Origin: a virus
Strand: one strand, 5' to 3'
DNA: 31,089 nt
Virus record (IMG/VR): IMGVR_UViG_3300025128_000200
Span: 1-31,089 of that record
The translations under genes were made by a program, and so were the position numbers. Of this stretch, positions 14,183-20,978 are shown piece after piece; the first letter of the stretch is position 1; every line of letters starts with the position of its first letter. Under the pieces are notes generated by a model. The model saw only the letters and a program-made list of their open reading frames with translations. It was not told the DNA's origin and did not search any database.

Positions 14183-14738
14183 TTTGGACAGCCCCAGCGA
14201 CGGCAACGGCGGCGGACAGTTTTACGACAAGTTGCGTTTCAACGCCCAAGGCGGCGTCTGGTTTATGAAAAATCAGGACGGTGAAACCCGGTTTCCGACC
14301 GGCTTCACCTGCGTCTTCGACATGGAAACGCTGCAGACGGGTTGGAGCCGATATAACGGCCAATATGTCGATTTTGTGGCAGACCCGTCACTGTCGGAAG
14401 CCGCGCCCGTCCCGCAATTGGGCGCTGAAGAAGAAGACAAGTGGAAGCGCGCTTTCAAGTTGCTCGTTTTCAGTAACGATACGTTTGGCGGCACGCTTGA
14501 GTTTATGCATCAGGCGCGCACTGTCACCAGCGCTTTCAACGCACTCTATGGCGAATTTGAGGCGAAGAAAGACGGCGACAAGCTGCCGGTCGTAAAGGTG
14601 GACGGCAACCCGGAAAAGGTCGGCGACTATTACGGGCCGTCATGGAAGGTCGCGAAGATGATCGACCGACCAGCGGTGTTGTCTGCTGCCGTTGCGCCTG
14701 CTGCTGCGCCTGACGCCGCTGATGGCGATGAATTCTAA
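14172..14738 (+). CDS. Probable single-stranded DNA-binding protein (gp2.5-like tail)
   Basis: 188 residues from the ATG at 14172, preceded by GGAGAAG at a good distance; a start at 14157 would add five residues. It is a beta-rich body (residues 1-165) followed by an Ala/Pro linker and an acidic C-terminus ending DAADGDEF. An acidic tail closing with phenylalanine is the hallmark of phage SSBs such as T7 gp2.5 and of bacterial SSBs. Position among nucleases and before the primase/helicase supports the call. The body itself is not matched to a known family, so this is inference from tail and context. Confidence 0.55.
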   Translation: MPLNLDSPSDGNGGGQFYDKLRFNAQGGVWFMKNQDGETRFPTGFTCVFDMETLQTGWSRYNGQYVDFVADPSLSEAAPVPQLGAEEEDKWKRAFKLLVFSNDTFGGTLEFMHQARTVTSAFNALYGEFEAKKDGDKLPVVKVDGNPEKVGDYYGPSWKVAKMIDRPAVLSAAVAPAAAPDAADGDEF

Positions 14739-14886
14739 CGAAAACGGGGGGCAAGATTTGCCCCCCAATTCTTTAATCAATTGCCCCTGGTGCGGCGCTG
14801 AGACGCGGCTGGAATTCGTCCGTGGACATTATGAGTGTATGGCGTGCCGCAGGCCGGTGATGGATTGCTGTGATGGTGAGCAATGA
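14728..14886 (+). CDS. Small zinc-ribbon protein
   Basis: 52 residues from the ATG at 14728; an in-frame ATG two codons earlier is also possible. It starts within the end of the preceding gene. Two cysteine pairs, CPWCG and CMAC, spaced as in a zinc ribbon, plus a CC pair near the C-terminus, indicate a metal-binding fold. A GC-rich hairpin (14746-14766) lies inside the coding sequence. A DNA- or protein-binding role is likely; the family is not recognised. Confidence 0.65.
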   Translation: MNSNENGGQDLPPNSLINCPWCGAETRLEFVRGHYECMACRRPVMDCCDGEQ

Positions 14887-15251
14887 TTGAATACCCGGAT
14901 ACGATGCCAGACCCCGAAATGGTTGTGGTTGAGTTGGAAGTCGTTGACCCGCGCTACAATTTTAACCTTATCGAAAATTTTCATGAAAAGTATGCAGACG
15001 CCCCGGTCACCATCGTTTTCGGTGAATATGACGATGACCCTCGCGAGCTTTGGCAGATTAAGGAAGTCAGGGACCACATCGCGGAGCTTATAAAAATTGG
15101 TTTAGAGTCCGGTGTTGAGCATTGGCAACCGGAACATTTTACCAGCGTTTTCTGCGAACAAACATTGTTGGTTTTCGTGCTTTGCATGAATCACGAAAAC
15201 GTAAGGCGCGGCGAGTCTGGTAAATATTATATTTTCAGAGCAGGCGCGTGA
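14883..15251 (+). CDS. Unknown acidic early protein
   Basis: 122 residues with ATGA overlap at the start and GTGA overlap at the end. It is acidic and rich in aromatics, with a central FGEYDDDPRELWQIKEV. No catalytic motif, signal peptide or membrane segment is seen. Translational coupling to the primase-helicase gene suggests a replication-related role, without direct evidence. Confidence 0.6.
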   Translation: MIEYPDTMPDPEMVVVELEVVDPRYNFNLIENFHEKYADAPVTIVFGEYDDDPRELWQIKEVRDHIAELIKIGLESGVEHWQPEHFTSVFCEQTLLVFVLCMNHENVRRGESGKYYIFRAGA

Positions 15252-17242
15252 CCGCTCGTTACGCGCAATTCGGCCCGTCTCTAGTCGAAGCCGGATACGA
15301 CATAACGCCAGTAGCGCGAGGCGGAAAGCGGCCAATCCTTGAGGCGTGGACAAAGCGGCCCGACGAGGCGCTGCAATTTGAGCGGCACGCAGATGCCAGC
15401 ATCGGCACGCTCTGCGGCGGTGACCATAACATCGTCGCCGTCGATATTGATATTATGTGTCCGTTTACCGCCGACGCTGTGGAGCGGCTGACGCAGGAGA
15501 TTCTTGGGTACGCGCCAAAGCGCATCGGTAAATCGCCGAAGTCGCTTTTCGTGTACCGCTGCGACGGCGACGCATGGCGGAAGCAGAAAACCGGCATCTA
15601 CGATTTGCCAAGCTGCAAGGAAGACGCCGCCGTCGAAATTTTAGGCGAGGGGCAACAGTTCGTCGCCAGCGGCATTCATGAGGACACGCGGCAGCCGTAT
15701 AAGTGGCCGCAGGATTCAATCGCGAACATCGCTGCCGGCGATCTGACGCTGGTGACGCATGAACAACTGCATGAGTTTCTGGAACGCAGCCGCATGGCGC
15801 TGGAAAACGCTGGCACGCTGAAGGGGCGTGTTAGTGAGCGGAAACCGGCGGCGAATTTGACGCTCAATCTGAAAGAACTCGACGGCGAGATGAAGGAGAT
15901 CGAGACCGCTCTCGCTTTTTTGCCGAATGACGATGAACACTATGACGATTGGGTTGGCACGTTGCATGCCATCAAGGGCGCGTTGGGTGAGGATGGTCGC
16001 GATCTCGCGCATCGCTGGTCGAAGCGATCGGGGAAGTATGACGAGGCCGAGACCGATCGTGCATGGAACAGTATTAAAGATGTGCGGCATATCGGTGCCG
16101 GTTCGATCTATCATTGGGCTTCGAATTATGGGTTTGATCTCAAATCTTTGCGTGAGGACCGTGAAACAGTTGCGAAAAAAGAGGCGGCAAAAGAAGAAAT
16201 AACTGGCCGCATATTTTCACTTTCTCAGCTTTCCACTTTGCCGCCGCCTATGCCATTGGTAGACGGTCTAATTTTTCAAAATACGCTTATAAATGTATTC
16301 GGACCACCGGCCAGCTTTAAGTCGTTTCTCGCGTTAGATATTGCACTTTCCGTTGCTTACAATGCGAGTTGGCACGGGAGAGATACGAAAGGTGGACCGG
16401 TCCTCTACATCGCCGGGGAGGGCGCAAGCGGGATCAGGAAGCGCGCATTTGCGTGGCTGCAAAATAATGGCGTGGAAGACAATGGAGAGCCGTTCTTCGT
16501 GCTGCCGCAAGCGGTGAATATCCGCGACACTGCTGAAGTGGCGGCGTTAATCGGGGAGATAGGCGAAACGCTGCCCAGCGACCCGGCGCTGATTGTTATC
16601 GATACCCTGGCGCGCAGCTTTGGCGGTGGCGATGAAAACAGCGGCGAGGCGATGGGCGAATTCATTGCTGGCTGCGACGAGATACGAAACGCGTTCGATG
16701 GCGCTGCCGTGATGGTGATTCACCACGCCGGAAAGGACACATCGCGCGGCGCGCGGGGGCATTCTAGCCTTTTCGGGGCGGTGGATACTGAATTGGAACT
16801 AAAGCGAAATCAGGGCAGCGATACCGTCAGCATCAGGAACAGTAAGCAAAAGGATGCCGAAGAATCCGAAACGATCCGGTTGACGGCGCGCGTGGTCCCG
16901 CTGCCGCCATCGGGGCCGCTGTCGCTGGAGGAGGAAAGCAGCATCGTGCTTGACGATGCTGAAGGCGGCGAGGAACGCGAGCGACGGATGCCGAAAGGCG
17001 CAAATCAACGAGCCGTATACGGACAAATCCAACGCGCGCTTGATGAGGTTGGGAAGTCGGAACTGGTCGATGGGAAAACGCGCACCGTTATCACTGCGCC
17101 AGCGGCGAGGACTTACGCTTACATGGTGATCGAAAAAGGCGACGGGAAGGACCGGCGGCACGAAGTGTTTAAACGCGCTATCGATGCGATGCGGGAGAAG
17201 GAAATTATCGGATTCTACAATGATTATTATTGGGTGAAATAG
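15248..17242 (+). CDS. Replicative primase-polymerase/helicase fusion
   Basis: 664 residues with a GTG start (GTGA overlap). Residues 1-185 form a bifunctional prim-pol domain, with D66 and D68 in VAVDIDI as metal ligands. A PriCT-like helical region follows (about 215-290). Residues 330-560 form a RepA-type (AAA_25) helicase: Walker A GPPASFKS (352-359), Walker B LIVIDTLAR with D452, and MVIHHAGKD as sensor-like motif. It should prime and unwind DNA at the phage origin. The repeat-rich, hairpin-forming region just downstream (17271-17374) is a candidate origin for it. Confidence 0.88.
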   Translation: MTARYAQFGPSLVEAGYDITPVARGGKRPILEAWTKRPDEALQFERHADASIGTLCGGDHNIVAVDIDIMCPFTADAVERLTQEILGYAPKRIGKSPKSLFVYRCDGDAWRKQKTGIYDLPSCKEDAAVEILGEGQQFVASGIHEDTRQPYKWPQDSIANIAAGDLTLVTHEQLHEFLERSRMALENAGTLKGRVSERKPAANLTLNLKELDGEMKEIETALAFLPNDDEHYDDWVGTLHAIKGALGEDGRDLAHRWSKRSGKYDEAETDRAWNSIKDVRHIGAGSIYHWASNYGFDLKSLREDRETVAKKEAAKEEITGRIFSLSQLSTLPPPMPLVDGLIFQNTLINVFGPPASFKSFLALDIALSVAYNASWHGRDTKGGPVLYIAGEGASGIRKRAFAWLQNNGVEDNGEPFFVLPQAVNIRDTAEVAALIGEIGETLPSDPALIVIDTLARSFGGGDENSGEAMGEFIAGCDEIRNAFDGAAVMVIHHAGKDTSRGARGHSSLFGAVDTELELKRNQGSDTVSIRNSKQKDAEESETIRLTARVVPLPPSGPLSLEEESSIVLDDAEGGEERERRMPKGANQRAVYGQIQRALDEVGKSELVDGKTRTVITAPAARTYAYMVIEKGDGKDRRHEVFKRAIDAMREKEIIGFYNDYYWVK

Positions 17243-17243
17243 C

Positions 17244-17381
17244 ATGATAGATGCAATTTTGCACTTACCACGCAAAGACGCAAAACCACGCAAATGCGGG
17301 GTTCGCGCAAATGCGTGGTTTTACCCCGCAAAACCCCGCAAAACACACTACGTGTTTGCGGGGTGCGGGGTAAACGCATGA
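17244..17381 (+). CDS. Possible 45-residue ORF across the origin-like repeats
   Basis: An ATG two bases after the primase stop opens a 45-codon frame ending at 17381. The product is basic and cysteine-containing (HLPRKDAKPRKCGVRANAW), but its sequence is dictated by the repeated CGCAAA elements and inverted repeats. The repeats may be the functional element and the frame incidental. The next gene does not depend on it. Confidence 0.2.
   Translation: MIDAILHLPRKDAKPRKCGVRANAWFYPAKPRKTHYVFAGCGVNA
17271..17374. other. Candidate replication origin: iteron-like CGCAAA repeats and two inverted repeats
   Basis: CGCAAA occurs six times on the plus strand (17271, 17279, 17289, 17306, 17327, 17337) and once inverted (TTTGCG, 17355). 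Two strong inverted repeats overlap this array: AAAACCACGCA (17282-17292) with its perfect 11-bp partner (17312-17322), and a near-perfect 23-bp pairing of 17320-17346 with 17352-17374 that has only small A bulges. The location directly after the primase-helicase gene is typical of phage and plasmid origins recognised by RepA-like systems. A complex terminator is the alternative, but no U tract follows. Confidence 0.5.
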
Positions 17382-17396
17382 TCGGAGTGCTGCGGG

Positions 17397-17966
17397 ATGG
17401 GTAGGCGGCGGCAGCGTCCTGACAAATTGACCGCGCCGGAGACGTTTTCAAATCCGATTGCTGACGGCATCTACCACGCGCTGCGACCACTCGATGCGGT
17501 GGCGTCACGGATGGAGGAAAAATGGGGGGTGGATCGGTTGCCGGATTTGGTGACGCCGGCTACGGCTTCACGGTTCGGCACGGCGAAGGCGAAACTGGAT
17601 GCTGCGTTGGAAGCTGACGACGTTGATGCGGTGGTGCATCGTGCGGCGGTGATGATACGCGGTTGGGAAGCCTTGGATGCGGAAGCTGCGGCAGCGGGGC
17701 GGAAGCCGGTCGAGGTCGAAGCGTGGCTGTGGCGCGACGACAACGACGTTCCGCACGCATTCTTGCGTGATGCGTCGGATGCGATCCGCTACGGCAAGGC
17801 GAATCCTGGGGTTAGATGCTGGACGATGAGCGAGATCGTGCGGGTCGCGGCTGCTGCAGAGGAGCGGTCGTCGCTTGTTGGCCGCGTGAAGGAAACGTGG
17901 CCGGGGGCGGAAGTTACGGCAGATCGGCCAAAATCCGGCGATCTGAATGATGAGTTGCCGTTTTGA
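17397..17966 (+). CDS. Unknown early protein ending in an SSB-like tip
   Basis: 189 residues; CGGAG lies about 12 bases before the ATG. The N-terminus is basic (MGRRRQRPDK). The middle is helical, with a conserved-looking EVEAWLWRDDNDVPHAFLRD and GVRCWTMSEIVRVAA. The C-terminus ends DLNDELPF, close to the bacterial SSB tip consensus (acidic residues, then Ile/Leu-Pro-Phe). The body does not resemble an OB fold. It may bind the same partners as SSB, but no function is established. Confidence 0.6.
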   Translation: MGRRRQRPDKLTAPETFSNPIADGIYHALRPLDAVASRMEEKWGVDRLPDLVTPATASRFGTAKAKLDAALEADDVDAVVHRAAVMIRGWEALDAEAAAAGRKPVEVEAWLWRDDNDVPHAFLRDASDAIRYGKANPGVRCWTMSEIVRVAAAAEERSSLVGRVKETWPGAEVTADRPKSGDLNDELPF

Positions 17967-18361
17967 TTTCTCGCGAGGAAATGCACCAGCACATACTCGA
18001 AGCTGGCCGCACCATTGCCCGACTGCCGCGCGAAGGCGGGCCGCGAGAATATCGGTCTGCTTGGCCCGATTGGCTGCGTGATGCGAATTTAGCCTATGGT
18101 TACAATAAGGTAGAGGTTTCCGCAGGGCCGCCGACTGCGGCGCAGATTGACCGGTTGGACCATTTGATAGACCTGATTTGGGAGGTTGACCCGCAGGATT
18201 CGCGGGTTGTGATGGCGGTCACACTGTCCGCCAATCGACGCGGCTTTGAGCGTCCGCGCGGCCCACAATGGACCCGCGTCGGGAAAATGATGGGGATCGG
18301 GCCGGAATTGCTTAAATCGCGCTACGAGGCCGCTGTGGAGCGATTCCGGCTTATTTGGTAG
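17963..18361 (+). CDS. DUF6362-like phage protein
   Basis: 132 residues with a TTG start overlapping the previous stop (TTGA). It matches the layout of the phage DUF6362 family: AGRTIARLPREG, REYRSAWPDWLRD, GPPTAAQIDRLDHLIDLIW, then a C-terminal segment resembling an HTH (WTRVGKMMGIGPELLKSRYE). Such proteins commonly lie near the end of early operons or before terminase genes. The C-terminal HTH-like part suggests DNA binding. It is the last gene of the rightward early run. Confidence 0.7.
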   Translation: MISREEMHQHILEAGRTIARLPREGGPREYRSAWPDWLRDANLAYGYNKVEVSAGPPTAAQIDRLDHLIDLIWEVDPQDSRVVMAVTLSANRRGFERPRGPQWTRVGKMMGIGPELLKSRYEAAVERFRLIW

Positions 18362-18407
18362 TCCGCCCACCGGAAAGGGATAGATGTCGCTGTACGACGC
18401 TCGTAGT

Positions 18408-18419
18408 GCGTTTAAACGC
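18408..18419. repeat. GTTTAAAC-centred palindrome at the convergent gene junction
   Basis: Perfect 12-bp palindrome GCGTTTAAACGC between the rightward early operon and the leftward accessory cluster; it contains the stop codon of the last leftward gene. Related palindromes lie at 13239-13252, 20339-20348 and 21524-21539. No classical terminator is visible in the 50-bp junction. Confidence 0.6.
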
Positions 18420-18726
18420 TATTCTGGTGTGCGACCTCCTCCTCGACGATGCTGTCGAGCATCAACAGAAATTCCTCGATGGCCCTGGTTGCTTCGGCCA
18501 TCGTTTTGCGGAAAACCTCCTCGCTCGGCGGCTCATCCGCCCATTCAAAACCATGCACCGCGATGCTGTTGGGTTCCTTGGCGTCGGAATATACGAGGTC
18601 GTCGAGGATTGCCATGTCCTCGCTCTCAATGCCCCATTTTGCGAGGAATTCCGGCGCTTTCCGGTGGATTACATACCCCTGTTCCGTTTCGGAAAACGGG
18701 TCAAAGCCTACGATCCAGGCGGTCAT
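18412..18726 (-). CDS. Small acidic protein, accessory cluster
   Basis: 104 residues from the ATG at 18726 (TAATG overlap with the upstream gene). It is strongly acidic, with an N-terminal compact part (MTAWIVGFDPFSETEQGYVI) and a C-terminal acidic helix (RAIEEFLLMLDSIVEEEV). No family is recognised. It is the last gene of a leftward cluster of eight small genes. Acidic small proteins in such clusters are often anti-host or anti-defence factors, but that is only a prior. Confidence 0.6.
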   Translation of the reverse strand: MTAWIVGFDPFSETEQGYVIHRKAPEFLAKWGIESEDMAILDDLVYSDAKEPNSIAVHGFEWADEPPSEEVFRKTMAEATRAIEEFLLMLDSIVEEEVAHQNSV

Positions 18727-18920
18727 TACGCAGCCTCGCTGATAAAGTTTTCCAGCCATTTGCTAGGATTGTGAACGGACAGATACCGGCCATATACAGC
18801 ACTAGCTTCATCGCCGCGCATGGACTCGTCCGACATAAACCTTTCCATGTCGGCCAGTGTGGCTCCGGCCCTGTCCATCTTAGCCAACTCGCTACGCATT
18901 TCCTCGACTGATAGCGCCAT
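18726..18920 (-). CDS. Small helical protein, accessory cluster
   Basis: 64 residues. AGAGGCG, which also encodes the last residues of the upstream gene, serves as ribosome binding site before the ATG. It is predicted all helical (ALSVEEMRSELAKMDRAG ... LADMERFMSDESM). No motif or family is recognised. Its stop overlaps the start of the next gene. Confidence 0.55.
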   Translation of the reverse strand: MALSVEEMRSELAKMDRAGATLADMERFMSDESMRGDEASAVYGRYLSVHNPSKWLENFISEAA

Positions 18921-18921
18921 C

Positions 18922-19239
18922 TCACGCCTCTTCCTTCGCCTTCTCTACGCACACAATTTCGTCGGAATCAAACCGATTGTCTAAGCGTAAAAAATAATCC
19001 CAGACCATTTCTGCCACATCGTGCAAATCGCCATCCGGGTTTGTTTCGGCGACTGTGAGCGGCGTGCTTTCAAGGTATTTTAATTCCTCATATTCTGGAA
19101 TTACTCCATCATCGAAGTCCGCTGCCAGCCTTGCCGTATCGTCGGCCAAACCATTTTTGCTGCAAACTACTAATCTCCACTCGTAACAAGACTCCATATA
19201 TACGTTGTAAATAACGGTATTTTCTGGCGCGTAGTCCAT
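18922..19239 (-). CDS. Small acidic protein, accessory cluster
   Basis: 105 residues, very acidic, with an N-terminal beta-like segment (TVIYNVYMESCYEWRLVVCS) and an acidic helical C-terminus (DLHDVAEMVWDYFLRLDNRF). The ATG follows the upstream stop by one base, and GGAGG is supplied by the end of the upstream gene. Function is unknown. Charge and size would fit a DNA-mimic type inhibitor, without direct evidence. Confidence 0.55.
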   Translation of the reverse strand: MDYAPENTVIYNVYMESCYEWRLVVCSKNGLADDTARLAADFDDGVIPEYEELKYLESTPLTVAETNPDGDLHDVAEMVWDYFLRLDNRFDSDEIVCVEKAKEEA

Positions 19240-19240
19240 C

Positions 19241-19555
19241 TCACGCCTCCTCGATCATGTCGGCGAAATGCTCCTCGATGATATCGTTGTCGCCGTGACG
19301 CTCCGCGAGGGACAGCGCCTCCTCTCGCGAGACAGTAACGATGCCAGAACCCCCCGTCGTACCGTTGCCCGTGTCATATGCAAACCGGGACATAGGTCCG
19401 CCCTCCCCGGCGATGAAATACGCGCCCTTCTTCGTCACATAAAGAGAACTGTCTTCATAAGCGAAATCAGAACGTGAATGGGTACGACTGCCCGCCTCAC
19501 AAATGAGTGTCGCGGTGTCGGTGTTATAGACCTTGCCGTTGATGATCTGTTTCAT
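19241..19555 (-). CDS. Conserved small phage/plasmid protein of unknown function
   Basis: 104 residues from the ATG at 19555, with AGGGAA upstream. The pattern KQIINGKVYNTDTATLI ... LYVTKKGAYFIAGEGGPMSRF ... VTVSREEALSLAERH ... EEHFADMIEEA is one I recognise from many small proteins of phages and conjugative elements, without assigned function. It is probably a single small alpha/beta domain. The stop region supplies the ribosome binding site for the next gene. Confidence 0.65.
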   Translation of the reverse strand: MKQIINGKVYNTDTATLICEAGSRTHSRSDFAYEDSSLYVTKKGAYFIAGEGGPMSRFAYDTGNGTTGGSGIVTVSREEALSLAERHGDNDIIEEHFADMIEEA

Positions 19556-19632
19556 TTTTCTATTCCCTTTTTTAATTTCCCAGACGCCCACTTTGGGGCG
19601 TTTCGCCGAAATCTCGTCGGCTCATCAGTGGG

Positions 19633-20151
19633 CTATATAATCGAGAAGTTTATGTGGTTTCCGTTCGCTTTCTTCTTCCCACCTTCGTCAAGAAAAATCC
19701 AATTGCCGCGTTTAGTTCCTTCAAAACTTCTGTAATCTACTATGCGCGGCCTCCGACGCGATCCGCCCCAGATCGGGAACGAGCCTTTAACGCGCACAGC
19801 ATCGTCGTCGCTTTTCTGTACTTTTACAAGATTCCGCAGCGCTTCGCGCTTTGTGTCGTCCGCAGCGTCCCATCCCTGCACCAGTTCGGCGGGATCATAG
19901 AAATCGACTTTGTTGTACCAGCTACCGCCCGAATGGTGCCATTCGCTCGTACGCCAAAAGCCATCTTTTGCCAGTGCGACCGCGAGTTTTTTCGTCTCGG
20001 TCCACCCGGCAAATTTGAGATCGTCGGCGGTTATTTTTGAGAGCGGCTTGCGGCCATCTTCATAGGCTCGCAGCGCGTTGACCGACATTCCGGCCTCGTA
20101 GTCGTAGCCGTTGCCACGGCCCCAATTATCGTCAAAATCGTGATATGCCAT
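19633..20151 (-). CDS. Unknown protein, largest of the accessory cluster
   Basis: 172 residues from the ATG at 20151, with GAGGG upstream; a longer reading upstream looks non-coding. The N-terminus is acidic and aromatic (YHDFDDNWGRGNGYDYEAG). The middle has RTSEWHHSGGSWYNKVDFYD and the C-terminus is basic and glycine-rich (FPIWGGSRRRPRIVDYRSFE). No known domain is recognised. The 77 bases between this gene and the next hold only a weak hairpin. Confidence 0.55.
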   Translation of the reverse strand: MAYHDFDDNWGRGNGYDYEAGMSVNALRAYEDGRKPLSKITADDLKFAGWTETKKLAVALAKDGFWRTSEWHHSGGSWYNKVDFYDPAELVQGWDAADDTKREALRNLVKVQKSDDDAVRVKGSFPIWGGSRRRPRIVDYRSFEGTKRGNWIFLDEGGKKKANGNHINFSII

Positions 20152-20215
20152 TTCAAGAGTCCCTCTCTTGGCTTGGTTAGCGTCGCTGGCGGGCTGCAAC
20201 CCGTCGGCGGCGTGC

Positions 20216-20302
20216 CTAGGCGAAGATTGCGTAGGCCGTTAGGAGCATGAGCAGAAACAGCGCCCACACGGTTGCTTCGATTGCGGTTTTTAGGATTTGC
20301 AT
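20216..20302 (-). CDS. 28-residue single-span membrane peptide
   Basis: ATG at 20302 with GAAAGGG 5 bases upstream. The peptide has a short polar start (MQILKTAIEA) and one hydrophobic segment to the end (residues 11-28). Size and composition resemble small membrane peptides of phages that modulate membrane proteins. The clear ribosome binding site and position inside a leftward operon support translation. Confidence 0.45.
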   Translation of the reverse strand: MQILKTAIEATVWALFLLMLLTAYAIFA

Positions 20303-20367
20303 TTTTCCCTTTCTAAAAATGAACACTGCAAGGCGCGCTGTTTAAACAACGCGCTATGCGGTGGTCA

Positions 20368-20523
20368 CTATTCGATCACTCGGGCGTCACAGGCTGCTGC
20401 CGCATCGGCTGCGGCCTTTTTCGTTTTGTATCCGATTTGGTTCCATTTGAACCCGTTGGGGTCCACGATGAACCACTTCCTTGTGGAAAAGAAATCGTCC
20501 TTGATGATTTTGACTTTAAGCAT
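20368..20523 (-). CDS. 51-residue basic protein, accessory cluster
   Basis: ATG at 20523 with GGGAGAGAG upstream. The sequence (KVKIIKDDFFSTRKWFIVDP, NGFKWNQIGYKTKKAAADAA) reads as a small beta-hairpin plus helix, resembling short phage proteins that carry one strand-turn-strand unit. Basic and aromatic residues would fit nucleic-acid or protein binding. No assigned function. Confidence 0.5.
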   Translation of the reverse strand: MLKVKIIKDDFFSTRKWFIVDPNGFKWNQIGYKTKKAAADAAAACDARVIE

Positions 20524-20535
20524 CTGTCTCTCTCC

Positions 20536-20811
20536 CTACTCTTCAACCACATAGCCGTCAGCGTCAGGCTCCCACTGACCATCAAGCACCGCTTCCAGGC
20601 GGCTGAAGGTCTCAACCCAGTCATAGTGAGGTATTTTCAAGCCTTTCTGATGCTGGCCAAACGGCGCGATTTCAACGTAGCCGTCATCGGCTATCTCGTA
20701 GGTTGAGCCATGTTTTTTGACCAGCCGCCGGAAACGGCTGTAGGAAGGGTCAGACTTCGGCCTGGGTTTGTGTGCGAAAATCGGACCTAGTAAATTTTCT
20801 AAGGTAGTCAT
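20536..20811 (-). CDS. First gene of the leftward accessory operon, unknown
   Basis: 91 residues from the ATG at 20811, with GGGAGAG upstream. The N-terminus is basic (AHKPRPKSDPSYSRFRRLVK) and the C-terminus acidic (DGQWEPDADGYVVEE). No motif is recognised. It is directly downstream of the operator-bearing promoter at 20834-20854, so its expression should be repressed in the lysogen. Confidence 0.55.
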   Translation of the reverse strand: MTTLENLLGPIFAHKPRPKSDPSYSRFRRLVKKHGSTYEIADDGYVEIAPFGQHQKGLKIPHYDWVETFSRLEAVLDGQWEPDADGYVVEE

Positions 20812-20833
20812 CTGTTCTCTCCCGTTGTGTATA

Positions 20834-20854
20834 TATAATGTAACAAATCGTTAC
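20834..20854. promoter_or_regulatory. Divergent control region with operator dyad and consensus -10
   Basis: GTAAC-AAATC-GTTAC (20840-20854), extended by one base to TGTAAC...GTTACA, is the third copy of the operator dyad. On the plus strand a perfect TATAAT (20834-20839) abuts it. On the minus strand TTGAAT-N17-TACATT is a candidate promoter with the dyad in its spacer. The site lies between the leftward accessory cluster and the terminase genes, so repressor bound here could silence one or both directions. Confidence 0.7.
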
Positions 20855-20953
20855 ATCATATTCAACAATAAAATACACATTGGGTCATTTATTATATAGG
20901 CGATTGCCAAATCGGCGAAAATTTGCTATCGCGGAGTATCGGTGGAACCTTTC

Positions 20954-20978
20954 GGGAGCGGCGCGAGCCGTTTTTTTT
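20954..20978 (+). promoter_or_regulatory. Hairpin plus U8 between Shine-Dalgarno and the small terminase start
   Basis: GGGAG (20954-20958) is followed by a CGGC-GCGA-GCCG hairpin (20959-20970, GNRA loop) and eight T (20971-20978), which run directly into the ATG at 20979. Linear spacing from Shine-Dalgarno to ATG is 20 bases. With the hairpin folded, the effective distance is 8, which is optimal. The same element is terminator-like, so it could control either termination or translation. Confidence 0.6.

Noticed and set aside
14746-14766. GGGGGGCAA/TTGCCCCCC hairpin considered as a terminator
   Set aside because: It lies inside the zinc-ribbon coding sequence and lacks a U tract; the following genes are coupled by overlaps. 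It could still slow polymerase.
19565-19590. Weak hairpin ACGCCC/GGGCGT between two accessory genes
   Set aside because: The stem is short and no U tract follows directly on the minus strand, so I do not call it a terminator.
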